From Pegoplata infirma (Eukaryota > Arthropoda > Insecta > Diptera > Anthomyiidae): a stretch of 64,000 bases of DNA. Position 1 is the first letter of the stretch, and the number at the start of each line of letters is the position of its first letter. This document shows, piece by piece, positions 22,652-34,464 of this stretch. The notes under the pieces were generated by a model. It ran no database searches. It saw nothing but the letters and a program-made list of their open reading frames with translations, and was not told the DNA's origin. The stretch spans positions 231,606,023-231,670,022 of the forward strand of contig OY992536.1 in assembly GCA_963921195.1 (NCBI GenBank), written 5' to 3'. Made by a program: the position numbers and the translations under genes.

Positions 22652-24381
22652 CAAATAACACTGTACAACACAAAAAAAAATTACAAGGTCAGACCAAAAA
22701 ATTTTGATAGAAGATACAAAAAAAAAATACACGTGTATCGGCGTTTTGAAAGTTTACATCTGGGTTTCATTTTAGGGGGAGGTGAAGTTTCCCCCAAATG
22801 CAAATGTTGTATTGTGAATCGTCATTGAATATCGAGTGAAGCTTACGTTTAAAGTATATGGTGTGTTAAGCAAATTTATGTAAAATGTTACGGAGAACAT
22901 TTTTGTGGAATATGTTAACCCTCTAACTCCTCAAGATAAGGGTCTTTTTTGTCCTTTTTTTCAAAAAGAGCAAAAAACACCATTAAAACAGGGATTTAAG
23001 GGGTTTGAATGTTCCGCAAAAATATCCGCCGTGAAATTTTACTATAAGTTCCTGAATACACCAAAACGGAAAACTTAACAAGAAAGACAGAAATAAGACA
23101 CAACAAAAGAGAGCTTAGGGTTAATTTCGCATTTATTAAGAAAATCGAGTTAAGCTTACGTTTAAAGTATATGGTGTGTAAAGCAATTTTATGTAAAATG
23201 TTACGGAGAACATTTTTGTAGAATATGTTAACCCTCTAGCTCCTCAAGGTAAGGGTCTTTTTTGTCCTTCTTTTAAAAAAGAGGAAAAACACCATTAAAA
23301 CAGCTATTTAAAGGGTTAAAATTGTCCGCAAAAATATTTGCAGTGAAAGGGACTTATAGTAAAATTTCACGGCGAATATTTTTGCGGAACATTTTAACCC
23401 CTTAAATCCCTGTTTTAGTGGCGTTCTTTGCTCTTTTTTAAAAGAAGGACAAAAAAGACCCTTATCTTGAGGAGTTAGAGGGTTAACATATTCTACAAAA
23501 ATGTTCTCCGTAATATTTTATATAAATTTGCTGAACACACCATATACTTTAAACGTAAGCTTTACCCGATTTTCTTAATAAATGCGAAATTAACCCTAAG
23601 CTCTCTATTGTTGTGTCTTATATCTGACTTTCTTGTTGAGTTTTCTGTTTTGGTGTGTTCAGGGCCTTATAGTAAAATTTCACGGCGGATATTTTTGGGG
23701 AACATTAAAACCCCTTAAATCCCTGTTTTAATGATGTTTTTTGCTCTTTTTGAAAAGAAGGACAAAAAAGACCCTTATCTTGAGGAGTTAGAGGGTTAAC
23801 ATATTTTACAAAAATGTTCTCCGTAAAATTTTACATAAATTTGCTGAACACACCATATACTTTAAACGTAAGCTTTACTCGATTTTCTTAATAAATGCGA
23901 AATTAACCCTAAGATCTCTTTTGTTGTGTCTTATATCTGACCTTCTGGTTGAGTTTTCCGTTTTGGTGTATTCAAGGACTTATAGTAAAATTTTACGGCG
24001 AATATTTTTTCAGGACATTTGAACCCCTTATATCCCTGTTTTAATGGTGTTTTTTGCTCTTTTTGAAAAGAAGGACAAAAAAGACCCTTATCGTGAGGAG
24101 CTAGAGGGTTAATATATTCCACAAAAATGTTCTCCGTATCATTTTATATAAATTTGCTGAACACACCATATACTTTAAACGTAAGCTTCACTCGATATTC
24201 AAAGACGATTGACAATACAACATCTGCATTTGGGGGAAACTTTACCTCCCCCTAAAATAAAACCCAGATGTAAACTTTCAAAACGCCGATACACGTGTAT
24301 TTTTTTTTTGTCTCTTCTATCAAAATTTTTTGGTCTGACCTTGTAATTTTGGAAAAAATTTGATTTTGTTGTGCAGTGTAA
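22652..24381. repeat. palindrome with oppositely oriented ~310-bp repeat units
   Basis: The outer arms pair TTACAAGGTCAGACCAAAAA (22681) with its complement near 24325-24350, and ACACGTGTATCGGCGTTTTG (22730) with its complement near 24276. Inside, units containing CTTACGTTTAAAGTATATGG face right twice (22850, 23157) and left three times (near 23545, 23855, 24170). Each unit carries GTTAACCCTCT and AAGGGTCTTTTTTGTCC. Confidence 0.8.
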
Positions 24382-24984
24382 TAGAAATCCGGAGTTGTAT
24401 CTAACTTTACCAGATTGCGTTTGCCGATTAGAGTCTAAACTACTAGATTGAAAAAATAAATTTGTATGGGCAATCTAATAGATTGAAACTGGATTGGAGC
24501 CACAATCTACTTTAAGCTACACACAAAAAAAATTAAAAAAATTGTGCCAGTTTTTGGTTTAATTACAACCTACACCCAAAAAAAAACAATTGTGGAATTA
24601 TAAAATTTTAGGGTACAATTTACCTAAGTTTTTTCGCAGGAATCCAACTTGAAAAGTTTCTTTGCTTATTAGCCGAAACAACTTAGGTAAACTTACAAAA
24701 TGCAACTAAGCATTATTTCAAATTTAGTTTTGTTTATTTAGCCAATATATTTAAATAAATGGTACAGTTTGATTGGTTAAATGACGTATTTTTTTAGGTT
24801 GATTTAATAATTTTATATATATCCCCTTCCATACAAAATGCTCAATATTATAAATTTTAATTAGATTTATTTTTAATAATTTTTTTAATAAAAAGGACAT
24901 TTTTATAATAAAATATAAATATTAATAAGCTTAAAATATATACTTTTGATTTAAAGACTTGCCTTCAACATAATCGTAAATTTC

Positions 24985-27900
24985 AGGAAGAACAATTTTC
25001 TATAGAAACTTTCTCAAAGGCAATTTTTCTATATAAAATTTCTAAAAGAGAGATTTTCTATAGAAAATTTCTAATAGACAATCTTTCTATAAAAAATTTC
25101 TAAAAGACAGGTTTTCTATAGAAAATTTCTAACAGGCAATTTTTTTATAGAAAATTTCTCAAAGACAATTCTTCTATAGAAACTGTCTCAAAGACAATTT
25201 TTCTATAGAAAATTTCTCAAAGACAATTTTTTTATAAAAAATTTCTGAGAGACAATTTTTCTACAGAAAATTTCTGAAAGACAATTCTTCTATAGAAAAT
25301 TTCTTAAAGACAATTTTTTTATAGAAATTTTCTCAAAGACAATTTTTCTATAGAAAGTTTCTCAAAGACAATTCTTTAATAGAAACTGTCTCAAAGACAA
25401 TTTTTCTATAGAAAATTTCTCAAAGACAATTTTTTTATAGAAAATTTCTGAGAGACAATTTTTCTACAGAAAATTTCTGAAAGACAATTTTTCTATAGAA
25501 AATTTCTTAGAGACAATTTTTTTATAGAAATTTTCTCAAAGACAATTCTTCTATAGAAAATTTCTGAAAGACAATTTTTCTATAGAAACTTTCTAAACGA
25601 CAATACTTCTATAGAAAATTTCTAAAAGATAATTTTTCGATAGAAAATTTCTGGAAGAATATTTTTCTATAGAAAATTTCTGAAAGATAATTTTTTTTAT
25701 ATCAAATTTTTTTATAGAAAATTTCTCAAATACAATTTTTCTATAGAAAATTTCTCAAAGATAATTCTTTAATAGAAAATTTCTCAAAGACAATTCTTTA
25801 ATAGAAAATTTTTTAAAGATAATTTTTCTATAGAAAATTTAACAAATATAATTTTTCCATAGAAAATTTCTGAAAAGCAATTTTTTTATAGAAAATTTCT
25901 CAAGGACAATTTTTCTATAGAATATTTTTCAAAGACAATTTTTCTACAGAATCTTTTTCAAAGACAAAATTGGAAGAAAAATTTTCTATATAAAATTTCT
26001 CAAAGACAATTTTTCTGTAGAAAATTTCTAAAAGAGAGATTTTTTATAGAAAATTTCTAACAGATAATTTTTCTATAAAAAATTTCTGAAAGACAGGTTT
26101 TCTATAGAAAATTTCTCAAAAACAATTTTCCTATAGAATAGGTCTCAAAGAGAATTTTTCTACAGGAACTTTTTTAAAGACAATCTTTCTATGGAAACTT
26201 TCTCGAACACAATTTTTCTATATAAAATTTTTGAAAGACAGGTTTTCTAAAGAAAATTTTTGAAAGAAAATCTTTCAATTTTTCTATAGAAAAGTTCTGG
26301 AAGACAACTTTCCATAGAAAAATTCTCAAAGTTAATTATTCTATAGAAAATTTCTCAAAGACAATTTTTCTATAGAATTTTCCTATAGAAAAATTTTGAA
26401 AGACAATTATTCAATAGAAAATTTCTCAAAGACAATTTTTCTTTAGAAAATTTTTGAGAGAAATTTTTTTTTATAGAAAATTTTTGAAAGACAATTTTCC
26501 ATAGAAAAGTTCTCAAAGACAATTATTCTATAGAAAATTTCGCAAAGACAATTTTTCTATAGAAAATTTCTGAGAGAAATTTTTTTATAGAAAATTTTTG
26601 AAAGACAATTTTCCATAGAAAAATTCTCAAAGACTATTATTCTGTAGAAAATTTCTCAAAGACAATTTTTCTGAGAGAATATTTTTCTATAGAAAATTTC
26701 TCAAAGACAATTCTTCTATAGAAAAATTCTGAAAGACAATTCTGCTATAGAAAATGTCTGACAGAAAATGTTTCTACAGAAAATTTCTGAAAGTCAATTT
26801 TTCTATAGAAATACAATTCTTCTTTAGAAAATTTCTGAAAGACAATTTTTCTATAGAAATTTTCTGAAAGGCAATACTTCTATAGAAAATTTTTGAAATA
26901 CAATTTTTCTGTAGAAACTTTCCCAAAGACAATTTTTTTACTGAAAATTTCTTAAAGATTATTCTTCAATAGAAAATTTCTTGAAGACAATTTTTCTATA
27001 AAAACTTTCTGAAAGACAATTTTTCTTTAGAAAATTTTTCAAATACAATTTTTTTATAGAAAATTTCTGAAAGGCAATTCTTGTATAGAACATTTTTGAA
27101 AGACAATATTTCTATAGAAACTTTTTCAAAGACAATTTTTCTATAGAAAATTACTCTTTAAAAAATTTTGCAAAAACAATTTTTCTTTAGAAAGCTGTCT
27201 TTGTAGATATTTTCTATAGAAAAATTGTAGGAGAAATTTTTTATAGAAAAATTGTCTTTGAGAAATTTTTTATAAAAAAATTGCTTTTAGTGATATTTTC
27301 TATGGAAAAATTGCTTGAAAATTTCTATAGAAAAATTGTCTTTCAAAAAATTTTCTAAAGAAAAATTGTCTTTCAGATTTTTTTTTTTATAGAAAACTTG
27401 TCCTTAGAGTTATTTTCTATAGAAGAATTGACTTTGACAAATTTTCTATAGAAAAAGTGTCTTTGTGAAATTTTCTATAGACAAATTTTCCTTGAGAAAT
27501 TTTTTCTGGGAAATTTTCTAGAGAAAAATTGTCTGAGAAATTTTCTATAGAACAATTGTTTTTGGGAAACTTTCTATAGAAAATTGTCTGAGAAATTTTC
27601 TATAGAATTGTCTGAGAAATTTTCTATAGAACAATTGTTTTTGAGTAATTTTGAAATGTTTTGTGAAAATTTTTTATAGAAAAATGTTCAGACTCCGTCC
27701 ATTTTTTCTATAGAAAATTTTTAAGTTTCTGAGACTTTTTTTTTCTATAGAAAAAAGTTTCAAATCCTAAGATATTTTTTCGATAGAAAAATTGTCAGAT
27801 TCTTTGACACTTGTTCAAAAATTCTATAATTTTGTGAAATTTTTTCTATAGAAAAATTCTCAAATTCTGAGACATTTTTTCAATAGAAAAAGTCTTGCAT

Positions 27901-28140
27901 TTTGAGACAATTTTTCTATAAAAGTTTCAAATTCTGAAAAAAAAATTTATAGAAAAAATCTCAGATTCTCAGACAATTTTTCTACAGAACAAATTTTAAA
28001 TTCTGTAAAAATTTTTCTACAAAAAAGGCTCAGGTTCTGAGACAATTTTTCTATAGAAAAAATCTCAGATTCTAAGACAATTTTTCTTTAGAACAATTTT
28101 TTAATTCTGAGACAATTTTTCTGTAGAATGTACCAGATTG
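24985..28140. repeat. 30-bp minisatellite with CTATAG core, strand-switched
   Basis: From about 24985 to 27160 the unit reads TTTTTCTATAGAAAATTTCT followed by SAAAGACAAT. From about 27190 to 27640 it appears in reverse orientation (AATTGTCTTTGAGAAATTTT). From about 27680 to 28140 a related unit rich in TCTGAGACAATTTTTCTATA follows. Copies are diverged by point changes and small indels. Confidence 0.85.
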
Positions 28141-28179
28141 TGAGACCAAGGTCTTGTTTTTTATATATTAAACTTTTAC

Positions 28180-28323
28180 CTCTGCTGAAACACTTGAGGC
28201 ATGATTGGGTTCTCTAAAATTTGTTTTGTATCCCGTTCCTTAAAATGTAAACTGTCTAAAAGTTCCGATTTAAAGTGTGTGGCGGATGCCGCAAATGTTC
28301 TGATAAACCACCACCGTCTGCAA
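28180..28323 (-). other. open exon-like segment in element Y copy 1
   Basis: On the minus strand, TTTCAG precedes base 28323 and GTAAAAG follows 28180. In frame 2 the 144 bases are fully open and begin CRRWWFIRTFAASATHFKSE. The same start is conserved in Y copy 2. It may be a relic of a transposase or captured gene; no product is assigned. Confidence 0.35.
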
Positions 28324-28987
28324 CTGAAAGTTAATATTTTGGTTAATATACGTTTAGCAAATATATAAACACATTCGTTTTGCTTACCTTTTTAATTAAT
28401 GAAAAAAATTACTTCCTCATGTTTTTTATAAAAAATTAAAGACAATGTGTTGTCAATATGTTGCTTACAATGTGGCATTAATTTGTCGACTTTATTGAAT
28501 TAAATTTATTTATATTTATAAAAAAAACTTAGGTAAAAGATTCAAGTTTGTGTAGGTTAAATTTGATATTGTATACAATGCTATTTTACAAAATAAATGT
28601 CACATACAATTTAGTAAAAACTTGAGCAATTTCTTGAACTCAATATAAAAAAAATTTACCTAAGTCACATTAGACTGTTTAACACTAGTTATTTTTTTGG
28701 GTGTATAAAGTGGTTTTGGATAACTTACCAAAGTTTTTGCTCTAAAAAACTTAGGTAAATTATCCAAAACCACTTTATAGGTTGTATTATCCCCAAAACG
28801 GACACATTTTTTTTATATTTTTTTTTTGTGTGTAGCTTAGAGGACCAGTGTGCTATTATGGTGCGTTATCAGTTTTCTCTTTCTAACCTAATTCGTAGAA
28901 TAATTTGAAAAAATTAACCATATGGTACAAGAATACTTTTTTGACACCTGTCACTTATGTCGAGTCTGTATTAGTCTGTGGTACAGT

Positions 28988-29617
28988 AGTGCCAACTTAA
29001 TTACATGGACTATGTGATAAGCGATTTTTTTCCGTAAAATTACTCTAATTTTATTAAAAGTTAGCACCACTGAACAAACAAACTACATTTTTTGCCGTCG
29101 CCGTCCCCCGTCATTGTTTTGGTCCTATATTCTCCGGCAACGGCAACCATCCCCCGTGCCGTGCTTGTTCTGTTTCTACTCTTATACGGCAGTTTTTAAA
29201 TGATAGTAACTATCACTTTTTTTGTTTATTTTATATTTCTATTTCATTCCTTCGTTTACTGCCTTTTTCTATCAATTATATATATATAAGTAAAATGCGG
29301 TTATTTCCAAACTTGACTTATACCAAATTCGCATTCATTTTTTTAAACATGTTTAACCACTTAAACATGTTTAAATTTAAACTTGTTAAGGGCTGGTAAC
29401 TTATCAAAAGCTAATCAATGATTAATACTATTCATTGATTATTTTCATATAAATTTGACATTTGCAAACACTGATTAGCCTTAATCATTGATTATATTGT
29501 GATGAGTTACCAGCCCTAAGGTACATAAACATGTTTAAGTGCTTAAACTAGTTTAAAAATATGAGTGTGAATATCGCATTAGCGGGTTTAAATGAAAATG
29601 TTAGCAGCACTAACAAC
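28988..29617. other. spacer between family-A copies 3 and 4
   Basis: AT-rich non-coding DNA with a GC-richer patch near 29090-29165 (CCGTCCCCCGTC) and a TATA run near 29278. It carries the small MITE at 29390-29516. No gene is seen. Confidence 0.5.
29390..29516. mobile_element. 127-bp MITE with TAA target duplication
   Basis: The ends GGGCTGGTAACT and AGTTACCAGCCC are inverted and flanked by TAA (29387-29389 and 29517-29519). A 3-bp TAA duplication with G-rich ends is typical of PIF/Harbinger MITEs. It sits between palindromic AAACATGTTTAA repeats. Confidence 0.75.
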
Positions 29618-29636
29618 TTTCCACCACAGACTAATA

Positions 29637-32600
29637 CACCCAAAAAAAAACAATTGTGAAATTATTTAATTTTAGGGTATAATTTACCTAAGATTTTTCG
29701 CAGGAATCCAACTTGAAAAGTTTCTTTGCATATTACCCGAATCAACTTAGGTAAACTTACAAAATGCATTTAAGCATTATTTCAAATTTAATTTTGTTTA
29801 TTTAGCCACTATATTTAAATAAATGGTACAGTTTGATTGGTCAAATAACGTATTTTTTTTAGGTTGATTTAATAGTTTTATATATCCCCTTCCATACAAA
29901 ATGCTCAATATTATACATTTTAATTACATTTATTTTTAATATTTTTTTTTAATATAAAGGACAATTTTATAATAAAATATAAATACTAACAAGCTTAAAA
30001 TACATACTTAGCATGATCAGTGACAACTAAATTTTTCTATAGAAACTTTCTCAAAGACAATTTTTCTATAGAAAAAAAAGACAATTCTTCTTTAGAAAAT
30101 TTCTGACAGACAATTTTTCTATAGAAACTTTCTGAAAGACAATTCTTCTATAGAAAATTTCTGAAAGACTATTTTTCTATAAAAAATTTCTAAAAGACAG
30201 ATTTACTATAGAAAATTTTTAACAGACAATTTTTTTAAAAAATTTCTCAAAGACAATTCTTCTATAGAAAATTTTTAATAGACAATTTTTCTATAGAAAA
30301 TTTTTCAAAGACAATTTTTTTATAGAAAATTTCTGAGAAATAATTTTTCTACAGAAAATTTCTGAAAGAAAATACTCCTTTAGAAAATTTCTTAAAGTAA
30401 AATTTTCTATAGAAATTTTCTCAAAGACAATTCTTCTATAGCAAATTCCTGAAAGACAGTTTTTCTATAGAAACTTTCTGAACGTCAATTTTTCTATAGA
30501 AAATTTCTGAAAGAAAATTTTGCGATAGAAAATTTCTGGTTGACAATTTTTCTATAGAAAATTTTTTATCTTTCTATAAAAAATTTCTCAAAGATAATTC
30601 TTTAATAGAAAATTTTTTAAAGATAATTTTTCAATAGAAAATTTCCCAAAGACAATTATTCTATAGAAAATTCCTCAAAGACAATTCTTTAATAGAAAAT
30701 GTTTCAAAACTAATTTTTCTATAGAAAATTGGTTTTAAACCAATTAAAAAAGATAATTTTTCTATAGAAAATTTCACAAAGATAATTTTTCATAGAAAAT
30801 TTCTGAAAGGCAATTTTTCTGTAGAAATTTTCTGAAAGACAATTCTTCTATAGAAAATTTTTCGATAGAAAATTTCTGGAAGACAATTTTTCTATAGAAA
30901 ACTTCTGAAAGACAATTTTTCTAAAAAAAATTTTGAAAGTTAATTTTTCTATAGAAAATTTTTGAACAACAATTTTTCTATAGAAAATTTTTTATAGAAA
31001 GTTTCTGAAAGACAATTTTTCTATAGAATATTTCTCAAAGACAATTTTTCTATAAAATATTTCTCAAAGACAATTTTTCTACAGAAACGTTTTCGAAGAC
31101 AGTTTTTCTATATAAAATTTCTGAAAGACAGGTTTTCTGTAGAAAATTTCTGAAAGACAATCTTTCTATGGAAACTTTCTCAAACACAATTTTTCTATAG
31201 AATACTTCTGAAAGGCAATTTTCATAGAAAAATTCTCAAAGACAATTATTCTATAGAAAATTTCATAGACAATATTTCTATAGAAAATTTCTGAAAAAAA
31301 TTTTTCTATAGAATATTTTTGAAAAATAATTTTCTATAGAAAAATTCTCAAAGACAATTCCCAAGGACAATTTTTCTACAGAAATATAGAAAATTTTTTA
31401 AAGATAATTTTTCTATAGAAAATTTCCCAAATATAATTTTTATATAGAAAACTTCTCAAAAATAATTTTTTAATAGAAAATTAAAAAAAAAAAAAAAATT
31501 CTATAGAAACTTTCTCAAAGACAATTTTTTATAGAAAATTGCTGAGAGACAATTTTTCTGCAGAAAATTTCTGAAAAACAATTTTTCTATATAAAATTTC
31601 TAAAAGACAGGTTTTCTATAGAAAATTTCTGAAAAAAAAATTTTTCTGAGACAATTTTTTTACAGAAAATTTCTGAAAGAAAATTTTTCTATAGAAAATT
31701 TCTGAAAGACAGGTTTTCAGAAAAAATTTCTAAAAGAAAATTTTTCTGTAGAAAATTTTTGAAAAAATTTTCATAAAAAATTTCTCTCAAAGACAATTTG
31801 TTTATAGAAAATTTCTCAAGGAAAATTTTTCTATAGAACATTTCTGAAAGTCAGTTTTATTTTTTACAGAATAATTTTCTATAGAAAAACTGTCTTTTCT
31901 ATAGAAAATTTCTTAAAGACAATTTTTTTATAAAAACTTTCTCAAAGACAATTTTTAAATAGAAAATTTTTCAAATACAATTTTTCTATAGAAAATGTCT
32001 TAAAGGAATTTTTTTTTCTATAGAAAATTTTTGAAAGACAATTTTTCATAGAAACTTTTTCAAAGACAATTTTTGTAAAGAAAATTTCTTAAAGATAATT
32101 TTTCTATAGAAAATACAGTTTTTCTATAGAAAATTATTCCGTAAAAAATATCGTAAAAACAACTTTTCTTTAGATATTTTTTTGTTTTTTTAGAAAGATT
32201 CTATAGAACAATTGTCTTTTAGAAATTTTCTGTAGAAAAATTGTCTTTCAGATATTTCTAGAGAAAAATTGTCTTTAAGAAATTTTCTATGGAAAAATTG
32301 ACTTTGAGAAATTTTTAAAGAAAAATTGTCTTAATACATATTTTCTATAGAAAAATTGTATGAGAAATTTTTTATAAAAAAATTGTATTTAAAAAATTTT
32401 TTATAGAAAACTTGTCTTTAAGAAATTTTCTATAGAAGAATTGTCTTTCAGAAATTTTCTATAGAAAAATTGTCCTTGAGAAATTTTTATACAAAAATTG
32501 TTTTTAGAGATATTTTCTATGGAAATATTGCTTGAAAATTTTTTTATAAAAAATTGTCTTTCAAAAAATTTTCTAAAGAAAAATTGTCTTTCAGAAATTT

Positions 32601-33557
32601 ACTATAGAAAAAATTCTGTAATTCTGAGAATTTTTTTCTATAGAAAAATTCTCTATTTCTGAGAAATTTTTTCTATAGAAAATGTCTTGCATTTTGAGAC
32701 AATTTTTCTATAAAAAAAGTCGTAAATTCGTAAACAATTTTTCTATAGAAAAAAAACTCAGATTCTGACACAATTTTTCTACAGAACAAATTTTAGATTC
32801 TGTGACAATTTTTCTACAGAAAAAGTCTCAGGTTCTGATACAATTTTTCAATAAAAAAAATCTTAGATTCTAAGACAATTTTTCTTTAGAACAATTTTCA
32901 GATTCTGAGACAATTGTTCTATAGAAAGTACCATATTGTGAGACTATTTTTCTAAAGAATTTTTTCTGTAGATGCTGAATTATCACTAACCGGAATCTGC
33001 AATCAAAAACCTCAAGTCATTTTCTGCGAACCGGAGCCCAATTGTTTTATGTTTTTTATGGCGTTCCTTAAAATTTAAACTGCCTACATTGGGGGGAGAT
33101 TCCAAGTAATATATTTTTACAAGTTCCGTGGCGGATGCCGCAAATGTGTGGATAAACCACCACCGTCTGCAACTGAAAGTTAATATTTTGGTTAATATAC
33201 GTTTATCAAAAATATAAACATAATATTTTTGCTTACCTTTTTAATTAATTAAATAAATTAGTTCCTCATACATATATTTTATAAAAAATTAAAGACAATT
33301 TGTTGTCAATGTGTTGTTTACAATGTGGCATTAATATGTCGACTTTATCGTATTAAATTTATTTATATTTATAAAAATAAACTTAGGTAAAAGATTCAAG
33401 TTTGTGTATGTTAAATTTAATATTGTAAACAATGATATTTTACAAAATAAATGTCATATACAATTTAGTTAAAACTTGAGCAATTTCTTGAACTCAATAT
33501 AAAAAAAAATTACCTAAGTCACATTAGACTGTTTAACACTAGTTATTTTTTTGGGTG
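29637..33557. mobile_element. element Y, copy 2
   Basis: 3921 bp with the same CACCCAAAAAA ends and TA flanks (29635-29636, 33558-33559). The subterminal regions closely match copy 1. The minisatellite (about 30030-32960) has its own arrangement of units and again switches strand, near 32160-32200. No intact ORF. Confidence 0.87.
32986..33172 (-). other. open exon-like segment in element Y copy 2
   Basis: It has the same minus-strand TTTCAG acceptor as copy 1 and opens CRRWWFIHTFAASATELVKI. It runs 61 codons to a TAG at 32986-32988. The first 15 residues match copy 1 except one; downstream the two differ by indels. Confidence 0.35.
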
Positions 33558-33854
33558 TACAGACTCGACATAAGTGACAGATGTCAAAAAAGTGGTCTTG
33601 AACCATATGGTTAATGTTTTCAAATTATTCTACGAATTAGGTTAGAAAGAGAAAGCTAATATAACGCGCCATTAGAAAAATGGATGCCAGATTGGTTTTT
33701 GTTGTTTCACTCACTCCTAAGTCGTAGAAAGTGTTGCCATGTTAGCGTAAAACGGACTAAAAACCGCTGTGTTTTCTCCTAAAATCGCTTAGTTTTTCCC
33801 CATTTTTTCTTATAAAACTCTACTGTCGAGTCTGTATTTAGTCTGTGTTTCCAC

Positions 33855-34464
33855 ATTCGGATATGCCCTTAAAAAAGTGAAGGGTAACTCTGTTACAGAG
33901 TTGTATTAAAGCAAATACCAATGCACAAAAATACATCCTTGTGTAAGTGATGCCACGTGTTTAGTAGTAAAATGCCATACATATGTTTTTTGTTTTGATT
34001 CAGTTTTAATCAATACCTCTAACAAATTAATAATATAATAACATATAAACATTTAAAACTAACAATAAATTATCGAAAAATAAGTCTAATTTGTATATAT
34101 ATAGTAAATTTCATCACTTTTCGATGATACTCACTTCATAAACAGAGTTGTACAATTAATTCTATAGCAATCTGGCAGTATTCAATGTACCATGTATGTG
34201 TGTGTGTGTGATCAGAAAAAACTTTTCTGAACGACGACGAAGTCAAGTTTGTCAAATTTCACATCGGTTTTTCTTTATTGGTTGAAGAAAAAAAAAGAAT
34301 AGTATAAAAAACTTTAAAATACAAGAAATTTTCATAGAAAATACCAATAAAAAATAGAAATATTTTACATAATAAACAATAATTTGTAAGAAAAATATAA
34401 GCATACGTGGTTAAGAAAAAAAGAAAGCAAAACGATAAGACAGCGATTTTTTTATTAATAAAAC
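33855..34464 (+). promoter_or_regulatory. GGNBP2 upstream region and 5' UTR
   Basis: The stretch between the family-A MITE and the GGNBP2 start codon. It has a (TG)n microsatellite at about 34196-34210, followed by a GC-richer patch CGACGACGAAGTC that could be the 5' end of the transcript. No TATA box can be chosen with confidence. Confidence 0.4.

Larger units (their letters stand above)
24573..28703. mobile_element. element Y, copy 1 (TA-flanked, CACCCAAAAAA ends)
   Basis: 4131 bp. The ends CACCCAAAAAAAAACA and TATTTTTTTGGGTG are inverted and flanked by TA on both sides. ~400 bp subterminal regions on each side contain ACTTAGGTAAA and its complement TTTACCTAAGT. The middle is a minisatellite (about 24985-28140). 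No intact transposase. TA target and CA-start suggest a Tc1/mariner-related or similar non-autonomous element. Confidence 0.85.
24520..28832. mobile_element. family-B MITE split by element Y
   Basis: The left half starts CACACAAAAAAAATT at 24520 after a TA, and the right half ends TTTTTTTTTTGTGTG at 28832 before a TA. The interior phrases match the intact copy at 16664-16887. The insertion falls at the TA of TACAACCTATAAAGTGG. Confidence 0.8.
22356..28855. mobile_element. element X, 6.5 kb insertion in family-A copy 3
   Basis: It is flanked by TTAT on both sides (22352-22355 and 28856-28859). The ends are only weakly inverted: AGTGCGTTTACATTGG against AGCACACTGGTCC on the other strand. It contains a large palindrome (22652-24381) and, near its right end, a family-B MITE that in turn carries element Y. 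No transposase is recognised. The exact ends are inferred from comparison with intact family-A copies. Confidence 0.65.
22179..28980. mobile_element. family-A MITE, copy 3, split by a 6.5 kb insertion
   Basis: The left part is 22179-22355 and the right part 28856-28980. Together they make one family-A MITE in copy 1 orientation. The outer flanks carry 7-bp direct repeats GTACAGT at 22172-22178 and 28981-28987, showing that both halves belong to a single insertion. Confidence 0.9.
29625..33847. mobile_element. family-A MITE, copy 4, split by element Y copy 2
   Basis: The short left part is 29625-29636 and the right part 33558-33847, in copy 2 orientation. Both outer flanks carry the 7-bp repeat TTTCCAC (29618-29624 and 33848-33854). 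Confidence 0.9.

Noticed and set aside
24985..28140. CRISPR array
   Set aside because: Repeats are directly adjacent, variable, AT-rich and change strand; there are no unique spacers or cas genes, and the gene content is eukaryotic.
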